From Brassica napus (Eukaryota; Streptophyta; Magnoliopsida; Brassicales; Brassicaceae), in NCBI RefSeq assembly GCF_020379485.1, contig NW_026014892.1, forward strand, positions 248,001-312,000: DNA of 64,000 bases. The letters are read 5' to 3'. Under the pieces are notes generated by a model, which was not told where the DNA came from, did no database searches, and worked only from the letters and a program-made list of their open reading frames with translations. Both the position numbers and the translations under genes were made by a program. The first letter of the stretch is position 1; the number at the start of each line of letters is the position of its first letter. Below are positions 60,485 through 64,000 of the stretch, one piece after another.

Positions 60485-63400
60485 TCAGCTCCTTCTCTTC
60501 CCAAGATCAATGAGGCCCAACCTGATGTGAATGGACTCCATTGTCTTCTGTCTTGCAGCCTTGGTGAACACATCAGCCAACTGATCTTCACTCCTTGTGT
60601 AGCATGGCAAGATGACTCCTAGGATGATCATCTGCCTCACCTTGTGGCAATCAACTTCAATGTGCTTGGTTCTCTCATGGAACACCGAGTTGGAGGCAAT
60701 GTGGATAGCTGCTTGGTTATCACAATGCATTGTCATTGGCGTGGCTTGATCAATCTCCAAATGCTTCAAGATGCCTTTGATCCACACCAGCTCGTTGGTA
60801 AGCTTCAGCATAGCTCTATACTCAGCTTCTGCGCTTGAGCAAGAGACCACCTTCTGCTTCTTACTCTTCCATGTAACCAAGTTGCCTCCAATGAATGTGC
60901 AATAGCCTGTGGTTGATCTCCTGTCTGCTCTATCACCGGCCCAATCCGCATCACAGTATCCAACCACTTCAGTGCTCCCATTGCAACCCATCCATACTCC
61001 TTGATCAGGTGAGCCATTGAGATACATCAGGATTCTCTCCACCATGCGCCAGTGATGCTCCTTAGGCACTTGCATGTGTTGACTCACCTGATTCACAGCA
61101 AAACAAATATCAGGTCTAGTTATGGTAAGGTAAATCAATTTACCAACTAGTTTTCTATAGAGTTTAGGATCCTGATAAGGTTTGCTGTCTTCAATCTCCC
61201 CCTCTCGTGGGACTTTGTAGCCATCCTCCATAGGCATCCTTGCTGTCTTGCCTCCATAAGCACCTGCACCTTTCAAAAGATCAAGTGTATACTTCCTTTG
61301 GGACATGAATAAACCTTCCTTGGATCTACATATCTCAATTCCAAGAAAGTATTTCATTTCTCCCAAGTCTTTAATCTCAAACATGGATTTAAGGAACTCC
61401 TTGGTTGCTATGATACCTTCCTTATCACTTCCTGTGATAATGATATCATCAACATACACAAGGAGTGCAATCATACCTGAGGGAGTTGTGAGTGTGAAGA
61501 GAGTGTGATCTAGTTCAGACTTCTTGAAGCCTCGGCCATTGAGAGTAGTGCTCAGCTTGTTGTACCAAGCTCTTGGTGATTGCTTCAGCCCATAGATAGC
61601 TTTCTTCAATCTCAACACATTCCCTCTCTTCACTAAGTGTTCAAGGCCTGGAGGTGGATGCATATACACTTCATCCTCAAGTTCACCTTGTAGGAATGCA
61701 TTCTTCACATCCATTTGCCATAACCCCCATCCAAGATTCACAGCCAAGCTTAACACAATCCGGATTGTGTGTAGTTTAGCTACTGGTGCAAAGGTTTCTA
61801 TGTAATCTTCTCCATAAGTTTGAGTGAAACCTCTTGCAACTAGCCGTGACTTCTTCCTCTCAATCTTTCCATCAGCCTTATACTTGATTGTGAATATCCA
61901 TCTACTAGTCACAGCCTTCTTCCCTTTTGGTAACTCACTTTCATACCATGTATCATTCTTGATCATAGCTCCTGCCTCAGCTCCAACTGACTCCTTCCAT
62001 TCTTTATCCATGATTGCTTCTTCATAGCTTCTTGGGATGTAGTTCTCATCCAAGTTAACCATGAAGGCACAATGTTCTTCAGGGTATTGAGCAAAGGAAC
62101 ACACAACCTGAGAAGGATGCTCCACAGCTTGGGCATTGTAGTACACTCGCGTGTTTACCCAAGAGGAAGGATCCTTTCTCAGCCTTGTGCTTCTCCTCAA
62201 AACTGGTTGTTCTTGCTCTTGAACCGGCTCAGCTTGTATATGCGGTTCTTGTGCTTCACTTTCATGTTCTTCATCTCCTTGGTCTTGCTCACCTTGATGA
62301 TGAGAACCTGAGTTGAACTCTTCTCCTTCTTCACTCAAGCCGACTCCTTCTTGGCCATTTTCTTGATTTTCAGGTTCACTTCCCCCCTCATGATCAAGGT
62401 GAGGTGTTTGAGCAGCTCTACTTGGTTCAGTTGAGCTCTCTTCTTGTCTTCCACTTCTTGTGGACTGATCCTGGTTCATCTTGATACCGAGGCCTTCCAA
62501 GATAGTCCTTAAGACTCCAGCTTTATCTGATGTGAGATCCTTCAATTCTTCTTGGTTCTTCTCCTCATAGTACCCTCTTTCTTCAATGAACTTCACATCT
62601 CTAGATACAGGTACTCTTCTAGTTTCTGGATCATAACACTTGTATCCTTTCTGAGTTGTTGAGTAGCCAATGAACATTGCCTTCCTGCTTCTTGCTTCTA
62701 ACTTGTTTCTCAACTCCCCTGGTACCAGCACATAGCATAAACACCCAAATACTCTCAAGTACTCGACTGATGGCTTGTGCTTGTTGAGAACCTCAAATGG
62801 TGCTTGATCCTTTAACACCTTGGTGGGAATCCGGTTGATCAAATAGCATGCAGTTGCAACTGCATCACTCCAAAATCTCTTTGGGACATTGGCTTGAAAC
62901 ATCAATGATCTAGCAACCTCCATCAAGTGCCTGTTCTTCCTCTCAGCTACCCCATTCTGTTGTGGAGTATAAGGACAGCTTGTTTGATGTAGGATCCCAT
63001 GATGGTTCAGATGGCTCTTGAACGCATAGCTTGTGTACTCTCCTCCATTATCTGATCTAAAAATTTTAATCTTGGCATGATAATGGTTAGTCACATAAGC
63101 TTGAAAGTTCTTAAATGCATCTATCACTCTATCTTTTGATGGGATTAAAGTTAACCAGGTGTATTTGAATTTTTCATCAATGAATGTGACAAAGTATTTA
63201 TGATTATCTCTAGATATGCAAGGTGCAGTCCAAACATCAGAATGTATAAGATCAAAGCACTTATCATAAACACTAGTAGAGTTTGCAAAACCAGTTTTAC
63301 AATGCTTGCCCAAAATGCAAGCTTCACAATCCTTATTTTCAAATGAAACACCTGGTAACATCAAGTTCAAAGCCCTACCATGAGGATGTCCTAATCTAGC

Positions 63401-64000
63401 ATGCCACAAAGCATTTTTATTTAAACTAGAAGCAGAAGTAAATGAGCAGTTGTAATTGGAAACAGGATCAAGTTCTTCAAGCAAATACAACTCTCCTTTA
63501 GTGATTCCTTTTCCAATCATTTGGCTGCTCTCAATATCCTGAAACTTCACATCATTAGGACTGAATATAACATTGCAATTCAAATCAGTTGTGCATTTCT
63601 TGACAGATAACAAGTTAGATGTGAAATCAGGCATATAGAAAGCTCTAGAGTTTTTATCAAACAGTTTCAAGTTTCCTATTCCTTTAATAGGTATTTATCT
63701 CCATTTGCAATCATAACATGTCCATTAGTTGGTTCTATATCCTTAATGAGGTTTGTATCACTAATCATGTGATGAGATGCACCAGAATCAACAATTAGTG
63801 GCTTAGTTATGTTGCTAGCAGTATGACATAGGTTCAACGGTGATCTGAATGCTTTAAGCTCATGATTCATTCTAGCATTTCTAGCAAAGGTGTACTCAGC
63901 TCTAGCATTTTCACTACTCTTAATGCTATTCATCCTAGCAATGTCAATGCACATGGAGACGTATCTATAGTCCTAGCTATCATTGATGCACCAAAAGAGT
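60485..64000 (-). pseudogene. RT-O gag-pol, one frameshift, runs off the right edge
   Basis: From the right: Gag spacer and protease VDSGASHHMISD, then a 1-bp deletion at about 63697 (after IANGDK), then an open frame to LIDLGKRRS at 60485. Integrase SDVW, RSDNGGEY, VAERKNRH; linker; RT WQMDVKNAF and YVDD; RNase H YCDADWAGD, SSAEAEYRA, HCDNQAA all intact. Very similar to RT-I from RT onward. The Gag start and zinc knuckle are beyond the edge. Confidence 0.93.

Larger units (their letters stand above)
58693..64000 (+). mobile_element. RT-N: Ty1/copia element, 5' end, hosting RT-O
   Basis: 5' LTR 58693-59285, primer-binding site, leader and first Gag codons (59547-59755) are visible; RT-O interrupts it and the rest is off the right edge. 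Expected TSD is ATAGA (58688-58692). Confidence 0.88.
59756..64000 (-). mobile_element. RT-O: Ty1/copia element, 3' part
   Basis: Minus-strand element in RT-N gag; 3' LTR 59756-60343, 3' untranslated region, and pol plus part of Gag to the right edge. Close to RT-I. Its 5' LTR and second TSD are outside the window. Confidence 0.93.

Noticed and set aside
1..64000. Search for an env-like third frame, captured host gene, or tRNA/rRNA genes
   Set aside because: The space between RNase H and the 3' LTR is only about 140 bp in every copy, and all other sequence is explained by LTR, leader, gag-pol or 3' untranslated region.

Overview
The window looks like plant (dicot) heterochromatin made of nothing but Ty1/copia LTR retrotransposons inserted into one another. 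I see no host gene, tRNA, rRNA or bacterial feature. Supporting signs: every internal region starts with a plant copia primer-binding site complementary to the 3' end of initiator tRNA-Met (TGGTATCAGAGCCAGG); polyproteins run Gag, protease, integrase, RT, RNase H; LTRs are about 480-600 bp with TG...TA ends; almost every insertion whose two ends are visible is bounded by a 5-bp target-site duplication (TSD). A Brassicaceae-like host is plausible but unproven. Labels RT-A to RT-O and s1-s4 are mine.

The layout follows from matching LTRs and TSDs. RT-A (+, visible only at 58374-58692) is the oldest target seen. It holds RT-B (-, 5' LTR ends 58373; pieces 24675-25047, 31710-31790, 55912-58373) and RT-N (+, from 58693). 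RT-B holds RT-C (+, 3' part 19502-24674), solo LTR s2 (25048-31704, itself holding intact RT-I 25323-31445) and RT-J (-, 31791-55906). RT-C holds RT-D (-, only its 5' LTR, leader and first Gag codons are in view). The RT-D LTR holds solo LTR s1 (377-848) and RT-E (+, 1074-19368). RT-E holds RT-F (-, 2441-7898), truncated LTR s4 (8318-8748) and RT-G (-, 8749-17736), which holds RT-H (-, 9590-15737). RT-J holds RT-K (+, 32043-44354, in its 3' LTR) and RT-M (-, 45766-51805, in pol). RT-K holds RT-L (+, 36743-43464), whose 5' LTR holds solo LTR s3 (36944-37532). RT-N holds RT-O (-, 59756 to beyond the window). The deepest chain is A>B>C>D>E>G>H, seven levels.

Two polyprotein classes occur. The CCHC class (A, B, C, H, I, L, M, N, O) has Gag starting MESG, with a zinc knuckle in every copy where that region is visible. 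The second class (D, E, F, G, J, K) has a different Gag (MELLQSG... or ME/MD...RS...) with no zinc knuckle where Gag is complete, and an RT marked by DMLKETDVLGGK (seen in F, G, J and K). Its 5' leaders carry short GTTCTTGAG repeats. LTR U3s also come in two kinds: clusters of GTACGG/CCGTAC, or a TTACCACAGTAAC / GTTACTGTGGTAA dyad. RT-M (CCHC polyprotein, dyad LTR) and RT-E (J-like Gag and integrase, H-like RT) look like recombinants.

RT-I is the one copy complete in every part: 2 differences between 577-bp LTRs, TSD TCAAG, one 1517-codon frame with all catalytic motifs. RT-H is nearly complete, losing only about 20 C-terminal residues to a nonsense codon. All other copies carry frameshifts, stops, deletions or insertions. 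All comparisons were made by eye without alignment software.
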